Assembly: GCA_002393575.1 (NCBI GenBank)
Contig: DGSN01000077.1
Location: 1 to 64,000 of the forward strand
Direction: 5' to 3'
Source of the DNA: Prevotellaceae bacterium UBA4361
Lineage (GTDB): Bacteria > Bacteroidota > Bacteroidia > Bacteroidales > Bacteroidaceae
DNA: 64,000 bases
A program made the position numbers and the translations under genes. Below the pieces are notes generated by a model. It did not search any database, was not told the DNA's origin, and saw nothing but the letters and a program-made list of their open reading frames with translations. Each line of letters starts with the position of its first letter. The first letter of the stretch is position 1. This document shows positions 9,068 through 17,897 of this stretch, piece after piece.

Positions 9068-9409
9068 AGCCTTGAGTCTATCTTTAGGTAAGAGAAGAAG
9101 GGCAGTAAGCACGATACTGCTCGTTGAGGGATTGCAAAGTTATTAACAATTTGCGACACGCACATCCTTTTTATGCAAAAAAAGTTTTATTTTCTGCAAA
9201 ATCAAAGATAATTAACGTTAAAAGATAAGGATGACGTTAAATGACGATGATAAAAACGATTTTCTTTCATTCTTTTTGTCATGTCAATGAAAAATAACTA
9301 ACTTTGCCTGATACTAACTGATGGGGATTTCATACTCCATTAATTCTTCCTTTCAGGAAAGTGTCTCTGCTGTAGTTCATTCTAACCATTTACATACTTA
9401 CTCGTCTTC
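9068..9409. other. Divergent promoter region between rsmI and the AI-2E permease
   Basis: 342 bp without a gene. A minus-strand -7 box (CAAAGTTA, 9135-9142) faces rsmI. A plus-strand promoter faces the permease. No repeat elements are present, unlike most gaps here. Confidence 0.6.
9275..9306 (+). promoter_or_regulatory. Bacteroidetes-type promoter for the AI-2E permease gene
   Basis: TTTG at 9275-9278 and TAACTTTG at 9299-9306, spaced 20 bp. The expected leader is about 97 nt. Confidence 0.7.
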
Positions 9410-10504
9410 ATGAAAACAATCACATTCGACCGCTTTGCCCGCATCCTTTTCACCATAGCTGTTTTCGCATTGCTCTTCTTGTTGGTCAGTAAACTGAGCA
9501 ATGTCCTCACCCCTTTCTTCGTGGCATGGCTTGTCGCCTATTTGCTCTACCCCATCGTCTGTTTTTTTCAGTATCGCTGCAAACTGCGTTTCCGTCTGGC
9601 AGCTATCATGGTGACGCTGATTTTGCTGGTAGGAGTATTCTACTTGGCTGGAGTGCTGATAGTACCCTCGTTCATCACTGAATACAAGCAAATGGAGGGA
9701 ATCATCAAGGAGTTTATGCAGCGCAACGACATTGAGGGACAGATGGCCAACTTCTTCCAGCTGTATATACAGCCTTATATCAACACACAGAAACTTACCG
9801 AGTTGTTTACTGTCACCGACATCACAACCATCTTGGAAGAGCGGGTACCTCAGGTGTTCCAGTTCGTAAGTGGCGGAATCAGTGCCATCATCAATTTTGC
9901 TGCTTCTCTCATCGGTGTGATTTATCTCTTCTTCATACTGATGGATTATGAAAAACTAAACGAGGGGTTTATCCATCTGGTTCCATCAGGCAATCGACCT
10001 TTCATTCAGGGTATGCTGAACGATGTGGAAGAGGGCATGAAGGGGTACTTTCGCGGACAGTCTGTCATTGCACTTTGTGTAGGCATCTTGTTCTCCATTG
10101 CCTTCACTATCATTGATTTCCCTATGGCAATTCCCCTTGGTCTCTTTATGGGTTTCCTCAATCTCGTTCCATATCTGCAAGTGCTTGGTTTCATACCCGC
10201 CATCTTCCTTTCGCTGATTGAGGCTCATGATTCGGGACGTGGATTCTGGGTGATTCTCTTGACCTTCACCATTGCAGTGTGTGTGGTACAGGCTATTCAG
10301 GATGCCATCCTCACACCGAAAATCATGGGAAAGGTAATGGGAATGAATGGTGCCATCATCCTGCTTTCACTATCCATTTGGGGATCTCTCCTCGGATTTG
10401 TTGGACTAATCATTGCGCTTCCACTCACGTCGCTCATTTTCTCCTATTATAAAAGGCTCATCCTAAAAGAAAACGAAGCTCCTTCCGACTCCCAAGGGGA
10501 ATAA
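9410..10504 (+). CDS. AI-2E family transporter (PerM/YdiK-like permease)
   Basis: 364 residues with about eight membrane helices: two at the N-terminus, a soluble segment at about residues 90-140, then helices near 150-350. The conserved C-terminal block with QAIQDAILTPKIMGKVMGMN and the preceding FMGFLNLVPYLQVLGFIPA are the family signature. Members of this superfamily move small solutes or ions; the AI-2 role was shown for only a few, so I do not infer quorum sensing. It stands alone, with its own promoter and a hairpin directly after the stop. Confidence 0.9.
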   Translation: MKTITFDRFARILFTIAVFALLFLLVSKLSNVLTPFFVAWLVAYLLYPIVCFFQYRCKLRFRLAAIMVTLILLVGVFYLAGVLIVPSFITEYKQMEGIIKEFMQRNDIEGQMANFFQLYIQPYINTQKLTELFTVTDITTILEERVPQVFQFVSGGISAIINFAASLIGVIYLFFILMDYEKLNEGFIHLVPSGNRPFIQGMLNDVEEGMKGYFRGQSVIALCVGILFSIAFTIIDFPMAIPLGLFMGFLNLVPYLQVLGFIPAIFLSLIEAHDSGRGFWVILLTFTIAVCVVQAIQDAILTPKIMGKVMGMNGAIILLSLSIWGSLLGFVGLIIALPLTSLIFSYYKRLILKENEAPSDSQGE

Positions 10505-10523
10505 TGACATTGTTAAAAATAAA

Positions 10524-10558
10524 AAAGAGAAAGCCTCAATTATTGTAGCTTTCTCTTT
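10524..10558. terminator. Hairpin terminator between the AI-2E permease gene and tRNA-Lys
   Basis: AAAGAGAAAGC (10524-10534) pairs perfectly with GCTTTCTCTTT (10548-10558), 11-bp stem. On the minus strand it is followed by a T-rich tract, so it is best read as the tRNA-Lys terminator; it may also stop transcripts from the permease gene. Confidence 0.8.
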
Positions 10559-10561
10559 CTG

Positions 10562-10634
10562 TACGCCCTCAGGGGCTCGAACCCTGGACCCATTGATTAA
10601 GAGTCAATTGCTCTACCAACTGAGCTAAGGACGC
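10562..10634 (-). tRNA. tRNA-Lys (anticodon CTT)
   Basis: The minus strand folds as a 73-nt cloverleaf: acceptor GCGTCCT/AGGGCGT (with a G-U first pair), U8 A9, D stem GCTC/GAGC, anticodon loop CTCTTAA in an ATTGA/TCAAT stem, T arm CAGGG-TTCGAAC-CCCTG, discriminator A. The anticodon CTT reads AAG (Lys). CCA is not encoded. A TACCTTTG -7 box (CAAAGGTA, 10673-10680) with CAAA (TTTG) at 10700-10703 forms a good promoter, and a terminator follows. Confidence 0.95.
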
Positions 10635-10672
10635 ATTTTTATGTTATAAGCCTTCTTTTCCGAAAGCGAGTG

Positions 10673-10703
10673 CAAAGGTAGTGCTTTTTATTGAATCCAC
10701 AAA
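10673..10703 (-). promoter_or_regulatory. Promoter of the tRNA-Lys gene
   Basis: Minus-strand TTTG (10700-10703) and TACCTTTG (10673-10680), spaced 19 bp, 39 bp from the mature tRNA 5' end. Confidence 0.65.
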
Positions 10704-10742
10704 AGAAAAGAGTGAAAAATTATTGAAGAAGGGCATTAATAT

Positions 10743-10863
10743 AAATGAAGAATAGTCGCTTCGCTCTGAATGAAGAATGAAGAATGAAAGTAACTTATCT
10801 CATGTGCAGAGTAAAATACATTCTTCATTCTTAATTCTTCATTAAATTATTCTTCATTTTTTA
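10743..10863. repeat. GAAGAATGAA palindromic repeat, copy 1
   Basis: GAATGAAGAATGAAGAATGA on the left and CATTCTTCATTC plus TTCTTCATT words on the right flank a central AGTAACTTATCTCATGTGCA stretch. A near-identical copy lies directly after trpA (43958-44066), including the preceding CTTCGCTCYGAATGAAG. It sits between the Crp/Fnr gene 3' end and the tRNA promoter. Confidence 0.8.
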
Positions 10864-10885
10864 TTCTTTATTTAAACAAGCAACA

Positions 10886-11590
10886 TCAACCAAATCGGGA
10901 CACCTTTTTCAACTCATCTTCGTTGATGATTTTTATCTTCCTGCCATCGATGGCAATGATTCGTTCATTGGCAAAGGCGGAAAGGGTTCGTATGGCATTG
11001 GATGTGGTCATATTGGAAAGATTGGCCAAATCTTCACGAGAAAGATAAATGGAAATGGTGGCATGGTCTTCCTCCAATCCATAATTATCGCGTAGAAAAA
11101 GAAGTGCTTCAGCCAAACGTCCTCGAATGTGCTTGGTGGTCAGAGAAACGGTCCGTTGGTCGGAAACACCCAGGTCGATGGACAGCAGTCTTACAAAAAA
11201 GAGGGATAGCTGTATGTTCTGCATCATGAATCGATGGATGAGTTCCATGGGGATGCGACAAATGATGGAACTTTCGAATGCTGCTGCACAAGTGACATAA
11301 TTCTGATTAGCAAAGTATGCACGATAGCCGAAATACTCTACTGGTTTCATCACTCGGATAATCTGCACCTTGTTACCAACACCTTCTTTATATATTTTCA
11401 CCTTTCCCTTGATGAGACACAAAAGATGCTGAGGCAAATCGCCTTCCACATATATGTCCTGATTCTTCGCATAGCTTTGAACTTCTATGTTTCGTCTCAA
11501 CTCTGCCTGTTGCTCTTCGGTGAGCAACTGAACAAAGTCGTCAAGATGTCGCATGACTTCTGCTATGGGAAGGTTTTCTCTTTTTACCAC
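10886..11590 (-). CDS. Crp/Fnr family transcription regulator
   Basis: 234 residues: a cyclic-nucleotide-binding-type beta-barrel at about residues 30-120 (NQDIYVEGDLPQHLLCLIKG), a dimer helix, and a winged HTH in the last 70 residues with LSREDLANLSNMTTSNAIRT as the recognition region. There is no N-terminal cysteine cluster for an Fe-S centre, so it is not a true Fnr; the ligand is unknown. The target genes cannot be read from sequence; the glycogen operon is the divergent neighbour. An internal Met at residue 13 could be an alternative start. It has its own promoter (11629-11661, minus strand). Confidence 0.9.
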   Translation of the reverse strand: MVKRENLPIAEVMRHLDDFVQLLTEEQQAELRRNIEVQSYAKNQDIYVEGDLPQHLLCLIKGKVKIYKEGVGNKVQIIRVMKPVEYFGYRAYFANQNYVTCAAAFESSIICRIPMELIHRFMMQNIQLSLFFVRLLSIDLGVSDQRTVSLTTKHIRGRLAEALLFLRDNYGLEEDHATISIYLSREDLANLSNMTTSNAIRTLSAFANERIIAIDGRKIKIINEDELKKVSRFG

Positions 11591-11628
11591 AAACTACTTG
11601 TTTAAAAAACTATGAAATTTTGCGATTG

Positions 11629-11661
11629 CAAAGTTAGTGGAAATTGCAAAATTGAACAAAC
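11629..11661 (-). promoter_or_regulatory. Promoter of the Crp/Fnr gene
   Basis: Minus-strand TTTG (11658-11661) and TAACTTTG (11629-11636), spaced 21 bp, about 40 bp before the start codon. Confidence 0.7.
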
Positions 11662-11749
11662 AAAAGTGCGTTAAAAACGTGTTGGATAACATATTTTTGA
11701 CGAAATCGACTATGATTTTTATTTTTGTTTCTATTTTTTGCCAGATTAT

Positions 11750-11781
11750 TTTGTGCAATTTCAGAAAAGTTTGTAATTTTG
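11750..11781 (+). promoter_or_regulatory. Promoter of the glycogen operon
   Basis: TTTG at 11750-11753 and TAATTTTG at 11774-11781, spaced 20 bp. The leader to the first start codon (11871) is about 80 nt. It lies back to back with the Crp/Fnr promoter. Confidence 0.7.
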
Positions 11782-11870
11782 AAAACTAAGGCGTTAGCCA
11801 GAGGAAACAAAATACCATACAAAAAACATATTCATCTACCTAAAAACATACATATTAACAAAAACTAACT

Positions 11871-13814
11871 ATGAGCTATTTACGTTTTGACAAAACCCTG
11901 ATGGTCAATTTGCAGGAGAGTCTTCCAAAGGAGATTCTTCGCACGAACCGCTCAGGTGCGTATTCATGTTCATCCATTGTGGATAGCAATACGCGTAAAT
12001 ATCACGGCTTGTTGGTGGTTCCTGTTCCCGAAATCGATGATGAAAACCATGTGCTGCTTTCATCGCTCGACGAGACGGTGATTCAGCATGGTGCTGAATT
12101 CAATCTGGGCTTGCATCGGTATTTGGGCGGTGTCTATTCACCAAATGGACACAAATACATTCGTGAATGCGAATGGGACAAGGTGCCAACAACCATCTAT
12201 CGCGTGGGCGGTGTGATACTGAAGAAAGAGAAGGTTTTTCAGCATTTCACGAACCGCATTTTGATACGCTACACCTTGCTTGATGCTCATTCTGTGACGA
12301 CTCTTCGTCTGCGTCCGTTCCTTGCCTTCCGCAATGTGAATGAACTGACGCACGAGAATGGCAATGCTCGCCGTGACTATGAGCTATGCGACAACGGCAT
12401 CAAGACGCGGATGTACGACAGTTACCCAGACCTCTTCATGCAAGTGAGCAAGAAGAATGAATGGCATTTCGAGCCAAGCTGGTATCGAGGCATTGAGTAT
12501 CTTAAGGATATGGAACTGGGCTACGACTACAGTGAGGATCTCTATGTGCCTGGCTACTTCGAATTTAACATCAAGAAGGGCGAAAGCGTTGTTTTCTCTG
12601 CTGGTGTTAAAGAATTGTCAATGAAGACGGCTAAGAAGTTGTTCGACGAGGAAGTGGATGTTCACAAGTCGCGAGACAGTTTTCAGCAATGTCTCATCAA
12701 TGCTGCTCACCAATTCCACTACGACAAGGATGGTGAAGAGTATATCATAGCTGGTTATCCTTGGTTCAAAGCGCGCGCACGCGATACCTTTATATCTCTG
12801 CCTGGTCTTTCACTTGCTTGCGACGAAGTTGACTACTACGAGGAGGTGATGAGGACTTGTGAGAAGGCTATAAGTGATTTCATTGAGGACAAGCCAAGCA
12901 ATGTGAAGCTCTATGAAATGGAACACCCAGACGTGCTACTTTGGGCTATTTGGTGCATTCAGCAATATGCCATCTTTGTTTCGCCAGAAGCGGCTGCAAA
13001 GAAGTATGGTAACTTGGTGGACCGCATTGTAGATTTCATCAAGCAGGGCAAGCACCCTAACCTCTTCCTACATGAGAACGGATTGCTCTACACGAACGGT
13101 CGCGAAAAGGCTGTGACTTGGATGAATTCCTACGTGAATGGTATGCCAGTGGTTCCTCGTTCAGGCTATGTAGTAGAAATCAATGCACTTTGGTACAATG
13201 CTCTTAAATTCAATGAGGAGATACTGAATGCCTTAGGACGAGGACGCGAATCGGGCGAATATGAACAACTGGCTGAAAAGACTGGTATTTCGTTCAAGGA
13301 AACATTCCTCAATGAGCACGGTTACTTGTTGGACTACATCGATGGCAACTACATCAGTTGGAGCGTGCGTCCAAACATGCTGATTGCTTCTTCGTTGGAA
13401 TATAGTCCTCTTACAAAACGTGAAAAGAAGGGCATTCTCGACATCTGTACAAAAGAATTGCTCACTCGTAAAGGAATCCGCAGCCTCTCTCCAAAGAGTG
13501 GTGGCTACAACCCAATATACGAGGGTGGCGAGGCGCAACGAGATGCTGCATACCATCAAGGCACAGTGTGGCCTTGGCTGGCTGGCTTCTATTTGGAAAC
13601 CTGCATGAAAGTCTATGGGAAGAGTTCATTCTCTTTCATGGACAGAATTTTCGTAGGACTGGAAGAAGAGATGCAATATCACTGCATTGGCACATTGCCA
13701 GAGCTATTCGACGGTAATCCTCCATTCCATGGACGCGGTGCTCTTTCGTTTGCCATGAATGTAGCAGAGGTGCTTCGCGTAAGCAGACTTATGAACAATA
13801 TGTTTAATCTTTAA
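11871..13814 (+). CDS. Glycogen debranching enzyme (amylo-alpha-1,6-glucosidase, GH133 type)
   Basis: 647 residues. The N-terminal beta-sandwich (about 1-260) has the family opening with LPKEILRTNRSGAYSCSS and NTRKYHGLLVVP. The C-terminal (alpha/alpha)6 catalytic part contains EEYIIAGYPWFKARARDTFI (about 285-305), the VTWMNSYVNGMPVVPRSG block and YHQGTVWPWLAGFYLE. It removes alpha-1,6-linked glucose branches from glycogen. The gene heads a three-gene set with a glycosyltransferase (19 bp after) and a GH57 enzyme (85 bp after), the order known in other Bacteroidales, so it works in glycogen turnover in the cytoplasm. Confidence 0.93.
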   Translation: MSYLRFDKTLMVNLQESLPKEILRTNRSGAYSCSSIVDSNTRKYHGLLVVPVPEIDDENHVLLSSLDETVIQHGAEFNLGLHRYLGGVYSPNGHKYIRECEWDKVPTTIYRVGGVILKKEKVFQHFTNRILIRYTLLDAHSVTTLRLRPFLAFRNVNELTHENGNARRDYELCDNGIKTRMYDSYPDLFMQVSKKNEWHFEPSWYRGIEYLKDMELGYDYSEDLYVPGYFEFNIKKGESVVFSAGVKELSMKTAKKLFDEEVDVHKSRDSFQQCLINAAHQFHYDKDGEEYIIAGYPWFKARARDTFISLPGLSLACDEVDYYEEVMRTCEKAISDFIEDKPSNVKLYEMEHPDVLLWAIWCIQQYAIFVSPEAAAKKYGNLVDRIVDFIKQGKHPNLFLHENGLLYTNGREKAVTWMNSYVNGMPVVPRSGYVVEINALWYNALKFNEEILNALGRGRESGEYEQLAEKTGISFKETFLNEHGYLLDYIDGNYISWSVRPNMLIASSLEYSPLTKREKKGILDICTKELLTRKGIRSLSPKSGGYNPIYEGGEAQRDAAYHQGTVWPWLAGFYLETCMKVYGKSSFSFMDRIFVGLEEEMQYHCIGTLPELFDGNPPFHGRGALSFAMNVAEVLRVSRLMNNMFNL

Positions 13815-13833
13815 TTAGAAGGTAGAAAAAGAT

Positions 13834-15102
13834 ATGAGAGTTCTTATGTTTGGTTGGGAATTCCCACCTAAGATCTACGGAGGACTGGCTGTTGCTTCAT
13901 ACGGCATCACAAAGGGTATGAGCCTACAAAGCGATATGGAAACCATCTTCTGCCTTCCAAAACCTTGCGGAGAAGAAGAACGATTCCTGAAAATCGTGGG
14001 CATGAACCAGGTGCCTATTGTTTACAGAGACCACGACTGGAACTATGTGCAGCAGCGTATTCCAAACTATATGTCGCCAGAAGATTATTATCGTTACAGA
14101 GATAACATCTATGCAGACTTCTCTTACATGAACGTGAACGACATGGGATGCATGGACTTTGCTGGTGGCTATCCAAGTAATTTGAATGACGAGATTAACA
14201 ATTTCTCGATTATTGCTGGTGTAGTGGCTCGTGCTGAACAATTCGACATCATCCACGCTCACGACTGGCTTACCTATCCAGCTGGTGTCCATGCGAAATT
14301 AGTGAGTGGAAAACCTCTCTGCATCCATGTTCATGCTACAGACTTCGACCGCTCTCGTGGACATGTGAACCCAACAGTTTATGGCATTGAGAAGAATGGT
14401 ATGGATCATGCTGACTGTATCATGTGTGTATCAGAACTGACAAGACGTACCGTTATCAACGAGTATCACCAAGACCCATCGAAGGTTTTTGCGATGCACA
14501 ATGCCGTGTATCCACTTTCACAGGAATTACAGGATATTCCACGTCCAGACCACTCAAAGGAAAAAGTGGTAACATTCCTGGGACGCATCACTATGCAGAA
14601 AGGTCCTGAATACTTCGTTGAAGCCGCTTCATTGGTTCTCCAGCGTACTCGTAACATTCGCTTCTGTATGGCTGGTTCAGGTGACAAGATGGAGGATATG
14701 ATTAACCTTGTAGCAGAGAGAGGTATTGCAGACCGCTTCCACTTCCCTGGATTCATGCGAGGTAAACAAGTTTATGAATGCTATAAGGATAGCGATGTGT
14801 TTGTCATGCCTTCAGTTTCTGAACCATTTGGAATTGCTCCTTTGGAAGCTATGCAATGCGGCACTCCATCTATCATTTCTAAGCAGTCGGGATGCGGAGA
14901 AATTCTAACTAATGTCATCAAAACTGACTACTGGGATATTCACGCGATGGCTGATGCTATTTATGCCATCTGCACCTACCCTTCTCTCTTCAAGTACTTA
15001 CAAGAGGAGGGCTTGAAGGAAGTGAATGAAATCACATGGGAAAAGGTAGCACTACGCATCAGAAGGCTGTATGAACAGACTATAGAGAAATTTTACCATT
15101 AA
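13834..15102 (+). CDS. Glycogen synthase-like glycosyltransferase (GT4 type)
   Basis: 422 residues, GT-B fold. The N-terminus MRVLMFGWEFPPKIYGGLAV is the starch/glycogen synthase-like KxGG-type substrate loop. The donor domain shows TFLGRITMQKGPEYFVEAA and the EPFGIAPLEAMQCGTPSII motif with the conserved Glu residues. It most likely adds glucose from a nucleotide-glucose donor to glycogen. It follows the debranching gene by 19 bp and precedes the GH57 gene, in one operon. The donor (ADP- or UDP-glucose) cannot be told from sequence. Confidence 0.9.
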   Translation: MRVLMFGWEFPPKIYGGLAVASYGITKGMSLQSDMETIFCLPKPCGEEERFLKIVGMNQVPIVYRDHDWNYVQQRIPNYMSPEDYYRYRDNIYADFSYMNVNDMGCMDFAGGYPSNLNDEINNFSIIAGVVARAEQFDIIHAHDWLTYPAGVHAKLVSGKPLCIHVHATDFDRSRGHVNPTVYGIEKNGMDHADCIMCVSELTRRTVINEYHQDPSKVFAMHNAVYPLSQELQDIPRPDHSKEKVVTFLGRITMQKGPEYFVEAASLVLQRTRNIRFCMAGSGDKMEDMINLVAERGIADRFHFPGFMRGKQVYECYKDSDVFVMPSVSEPFGIAPLEAMQCGTPSIISKQSGCGEILTNVIKTDYWDIHAMADAIYAICTYPSLFKYLQEEGLKEVNEITWEKVALRIRRLYEQTIEKFYH

Positions 15103-15187
15103 AAACATTTGGTTTTCCATTCATTCTCTCCTTTGGAAATAAGATAGATATAGATGATGGAACAACCATGATAAAAACAGAAAGAAA

Positions 15188-16567
15188 ATGAAAACAATAT
15201 GTTTATATTTTGAGATTCACCAGATTATCCATCTCAAAAGATACCGTTTCTTTGACATAGGTCGCGACCACTATTACTACGACGACTATGAAAACGAACG
15301 TTCTATCACGGAAATTGCGGAACGAAGCTACGTTCCAGCTTTGAGAACAATCATTGACATGGCAAAGGAGAACGGTAAATTCTTCAAGTTGGCTTTGTCA
15401 CTTTCGGGTGTAGGTCTTGAACAGTTGGAAGTACATGCACCTCAAGTCATCGACTTACTGCAAGAACTGAATGAAACAGGATGCGTAGAATTCTTATGCG
15501 AACCTTATAGTCATGGTTTAGCATCTTTGGCTAATGAAGAAAGCTTCCGTGAAGAATGCTTGCGCATGAATGACAAAATCAAGGAAATCTTTGGAAAGAC
15601 TCCAAAAGTGTTCCGCAATTCTTCTCTCATCTACAATGATGACATCGGGGCACAAGTGGCAGCAATGGGTTTCAAAGGTATGCTTACCGAAGGTGCAAAA
15701 CACATCCTTGGATGGAAATCCCCTCACTTCATTTACAACAATGCCATCAACCCAAATTTGAAACTCTTGCTCCGTGACTACAAACTGAGTGATGACATTT
15801 CTCTCCGTTTCAATAATTCCGAATGGAGCGAATACCCTCTCTTTGCCGACACTTACATGGACTGGATTGCTCAACTTCCAGAAGAAGAACAAATCATCAA
15901 TATCTTCATGGAACTTTCTGCACTTGGCATTGCCCAGCCACTTTCTTCTAACATCTTGGATTTCCTACACGCATTGCCTAAGTGCGCTCAGGAAAGAGGT
16001 ATCACATTCTCAACTCCAACAGAATTGTGTACTAAGGGTAAATCCGTTGGAGCGTTGGAGGTGCCATACAATATCAGTTGGGTTGATGAAGAACGTGACA
16101 CTTCCTGCTGGCTCGGAAATATCATGCAGCGCGAGGCATTTAACAAATTATATAGTGTAGCAGACCGTGTTCGTATTTGCACAGACCGTCGCCTGAAACA
16201 AGACTGGGATTATCTCCAAGCTTCAAACAACTTCCGTTTCATGACAACAAAACAAACGAGTGTAGGCATGAGTCGCGGAATATATGACAATCCATACGAT
16301 GCTTTCACTAACTACATGAATATTCTTGGTGACTTCATTAACCGAGTAAATACGCTTTATCCAGATGAAATCGATAATGAAGAGCTCAACTCACTTCTGA
16401 CTACAATCAAGAATCAAGGTGAAGAAATCGAGCAAAAAGACAAAGAGATAGAGAAGCTACAGAAACGTCTTGCACGATTAGAGCCTGAAGAGAAAACGAA
16501 AAAAAACGTAGAAAAGAAGGCACCTGCAAAAAAGAAAGCCACGACTAAAAAGAATGAAAAGGAGTAA
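15188..16567 (+). CDS. Glycoside hydrolase family 57 protein
   Basis: 459 residues. The N-terminal (beta/alpha)7 part starts MKTICLYFEIHQIIHLKRYR, the usual GH57 first strand with HxH-like residues, and contains TGCVEFLCEPYSHGLASL (about residues 97-114), the region of the catalytic Glu in this family. GH57 enzymes act on alpha-glucans as amylases, 4-alpha-glucanotransferases or branching enzymes; the activity cannot be chosen here. The last 50 residues are a Glu/Lys coiled coil ending in a Lys/Ala tail (EKKAPAKKKATTKKNE) that may bind polyanions. It is the third gene of the glycogen operon, ended by a strong terminator. Confidence 0.9.
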   Translation: MKTICLYFEIHQIIHLKRYRFFDIGRDHYYYDDYENERSITEIAERSYVPALRTIIDMAKENGKFFKLALSLSGVGLEQLEVHAPQVIDLLQELNETGCVEFLCEPYSHGLASLANEESFREECLRMNDKIKEIFGKTPKVFRNSSLIYNDDIGAQVAAMGFKGMLTEGAKHILGWKSPHFIYNNAINPNLKLLLRDYKLSDDISLRFNNSEWSEYPLFADTYMDWIAQLPEEEQIINIFMELSALGIAQPLSSNILDFLHALPKCAQERGITFSTPTELCTKGKSVGALEVPYNISWVDEERDTSCWLGNIMQREAFNKLYSVADRVRICTDRRLKQDWDYLQASNNFRFMTTKQTSVGMSRGIYDNPYDAFTNYMNILGDFINRVNTLYPDEIDNEELNSLLTTIKNQGEEIEQKDKEIEKLQKRLARLEPEEKTKKNVEKKAPAKKKATTKKNEKE

Positions 16568-16616
16568 TTCTTTTTGCAGAGAAATAATCAATGTACTTCA
16601 AATATGCCATTGAAAA

Positions 16617-16656
16617 GAAAACCTCGATAGTTTTTATTCTATCGAGGTTTTCTTTA
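16617..16656 (+). terminator. Strong bidirectional terminator after the glycogen operon
   Basis: GAAAACCTCGATAG (16617-16630) and CTATCGAGGTTTTC (16639-16652) form a perfect 14-bp stem with an 8-nt loop, with T residues after and A residues before. It lies between convergent genes (GH57 and upp). Confidence 0.92.
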
Positions 16657-16667
16657 AATTTCAAATC

Positions 16668-17330
16668 TTAGATCTTAGTACCATACGCTAAATCTCCAGC
16701 ATCTCCAAGTCCTGGAACAATATACGCATGCTCATTTAAATCAAGATCAATTGCTCCACACCATAACGTGACATGATCTATATCCTTAAAAACATCTTGC
16801 ACATAATCTACACCTTTCTGAGATGCTATAATACAACAAAGATGAATCTTAGAAGGAACACCTTTAGTACAAAAAGCCTGATACCCAAGTTCCATACTTC
16901 CACCAGTTGCAAGCATTGGGTCTGCTATAATCAATGTCTTATTATTCAGCGAAGGAGATGCTATATATTCAATTTTAATTCCAACATCTTTACACTCCTT
17001 ATCCTTGTAGTAGCGATAGGCTGATACAAAGGCATTCTCTGCGTCATCGAATACATCCAGAAACCCTTGATGGAATGGAAGCCCTGCTCTGAAAATTGTA
17101 CCGAGAACAATTTTTTCATCAAGTGTATTTACTTCAGCGAGAGATAATGGAGTTTGAATCTTTTTCATCGAATAATGCAGAGTCTTGCTTACTTCGTATG
17201 CCATCATCTGCCCTACTCTTTCCAAATTGTGACGAAAACGCAAACGATCTTTTTGCACATCGATATTACGCAACTCCGACACAAATTGGTTGATAATAGA
17301 ATCTTGCTCTGCAAAATTAATTAACTTCAT
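16668..17330 (-). CDS. upp: Uracil phosphoribosyltransferase
   Basis: 220 residues, normal length. The PRPP-binding motif reads LIIADPMLATGGSM (about residues 134-147), and the C-terminal uracil-binding loop YIVPGLGDAGDLAYG is intact. The enzyme makes UMP from uracil and PRPP for pyrimidine salvage in the cytoplasm. It stands alone; the HAD gene upstream is 59 bp away on the same strand and may share a transcript. Confidence 0.96.
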   Translation of the reverse strand: MKLINFAEQDSIINQFVSELRNIDVQKDRLRFRHNLERVGQMMAYEVSKTLHYSMKKIQTPLSLAEVNTLDEKIVLGTIFRAGLPFHQGFLDVFDDAENAFVSAYRYYKDKECKDVGIKIEYIASPSLNNKTLIIADPMLATGGSMELGYQAFCTKGVPSKIHLCCIIASQKGVDYVQDVFKDIDHVTLWCGAIDLDLNEHAYIVPGLGDAGDLAYGTKI

Positions 17331-17389
17331 AAGAGTACAAATTCTGTTTCAGAAAAAGATATAAAAGTAAGAAGTATTTCAATCAACCA

Positions 17390-17860
17390 TTAACGATGGC
17401 GACGATGAGAATTCTTTTTTTTCCAGAACATCCATTTTGGATAAGGTGGTTCAGCAGGAGCTTGAGCACTCAACTCCTGCTTTACCCGATGCCGAATAAT
17501 CTGCTCGTAAGTTTTATGGTGAGATATGATTTCATAAATATCCGTCCAGCTGGGTAGTCCTCCTACATTCAAATCATCAATGAAAACATCGGCATTTAGT
17601 TTTACCGATAGATTCTCATTTCTTTTTTCCATGAAAATGCCTGGAGAAACACTGTTAATTGAATAAAATTCAACACCACGCTCTTTGCACCAGTTCACTG
17701 CATCTTCAAGAAGTTTACCTTCACGCATCGTCCAAAGTACAAGCATGTGCCTATCTTCAATGAACTTGCGAAGAACTTCTGTTGCAAAAGGGCGTTCTTC
17801 ACCAATGGCCGGATATTTGTGCTCAACAATCGTTCCGTCAAAATCTACACCAATAAGCAT
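17390..17860 (-). CDS. HAD-like hydrolase of the BT0820 type
   Basis: 156 residues. Motif I is GVDFDGTIVEH (residues 4-14), with the two Asp residues of the HAD nucleophile site; VLWTMREGKLLEDAV and the C-terminal FIDDLNVGG carry motifs II and IV. This short cap-less HAD form is common in Bacteroides. Phosphatase activity on a small metabolite is likely; the substrate is unknown. The last 20 residues are basic and aromatic (PKWMFWKKKNSHRRHR). It is 37 bp downstream of the Wzz/BY-kinase gene on the same strand. Confidence 0.82.
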   Translation of the reverse strand: MLIGVDFDGTIVEHKYPAIGEERPFATEVLRKFIEDRHMLVLWTMREGKLLEDAVNWCKERGVEFYSINSVSPGIFMEKRNENLSVKLNADVFIDDLNVGGLPSWTDIYEIISHHKTYEQIIRHRVKQELSAQAPAEPPYPKWMFWKKKNSHRRHR

Positions 17861-17897
17861 TTTTCAGATATTTAATATAATGTGGAACTCAAACAAA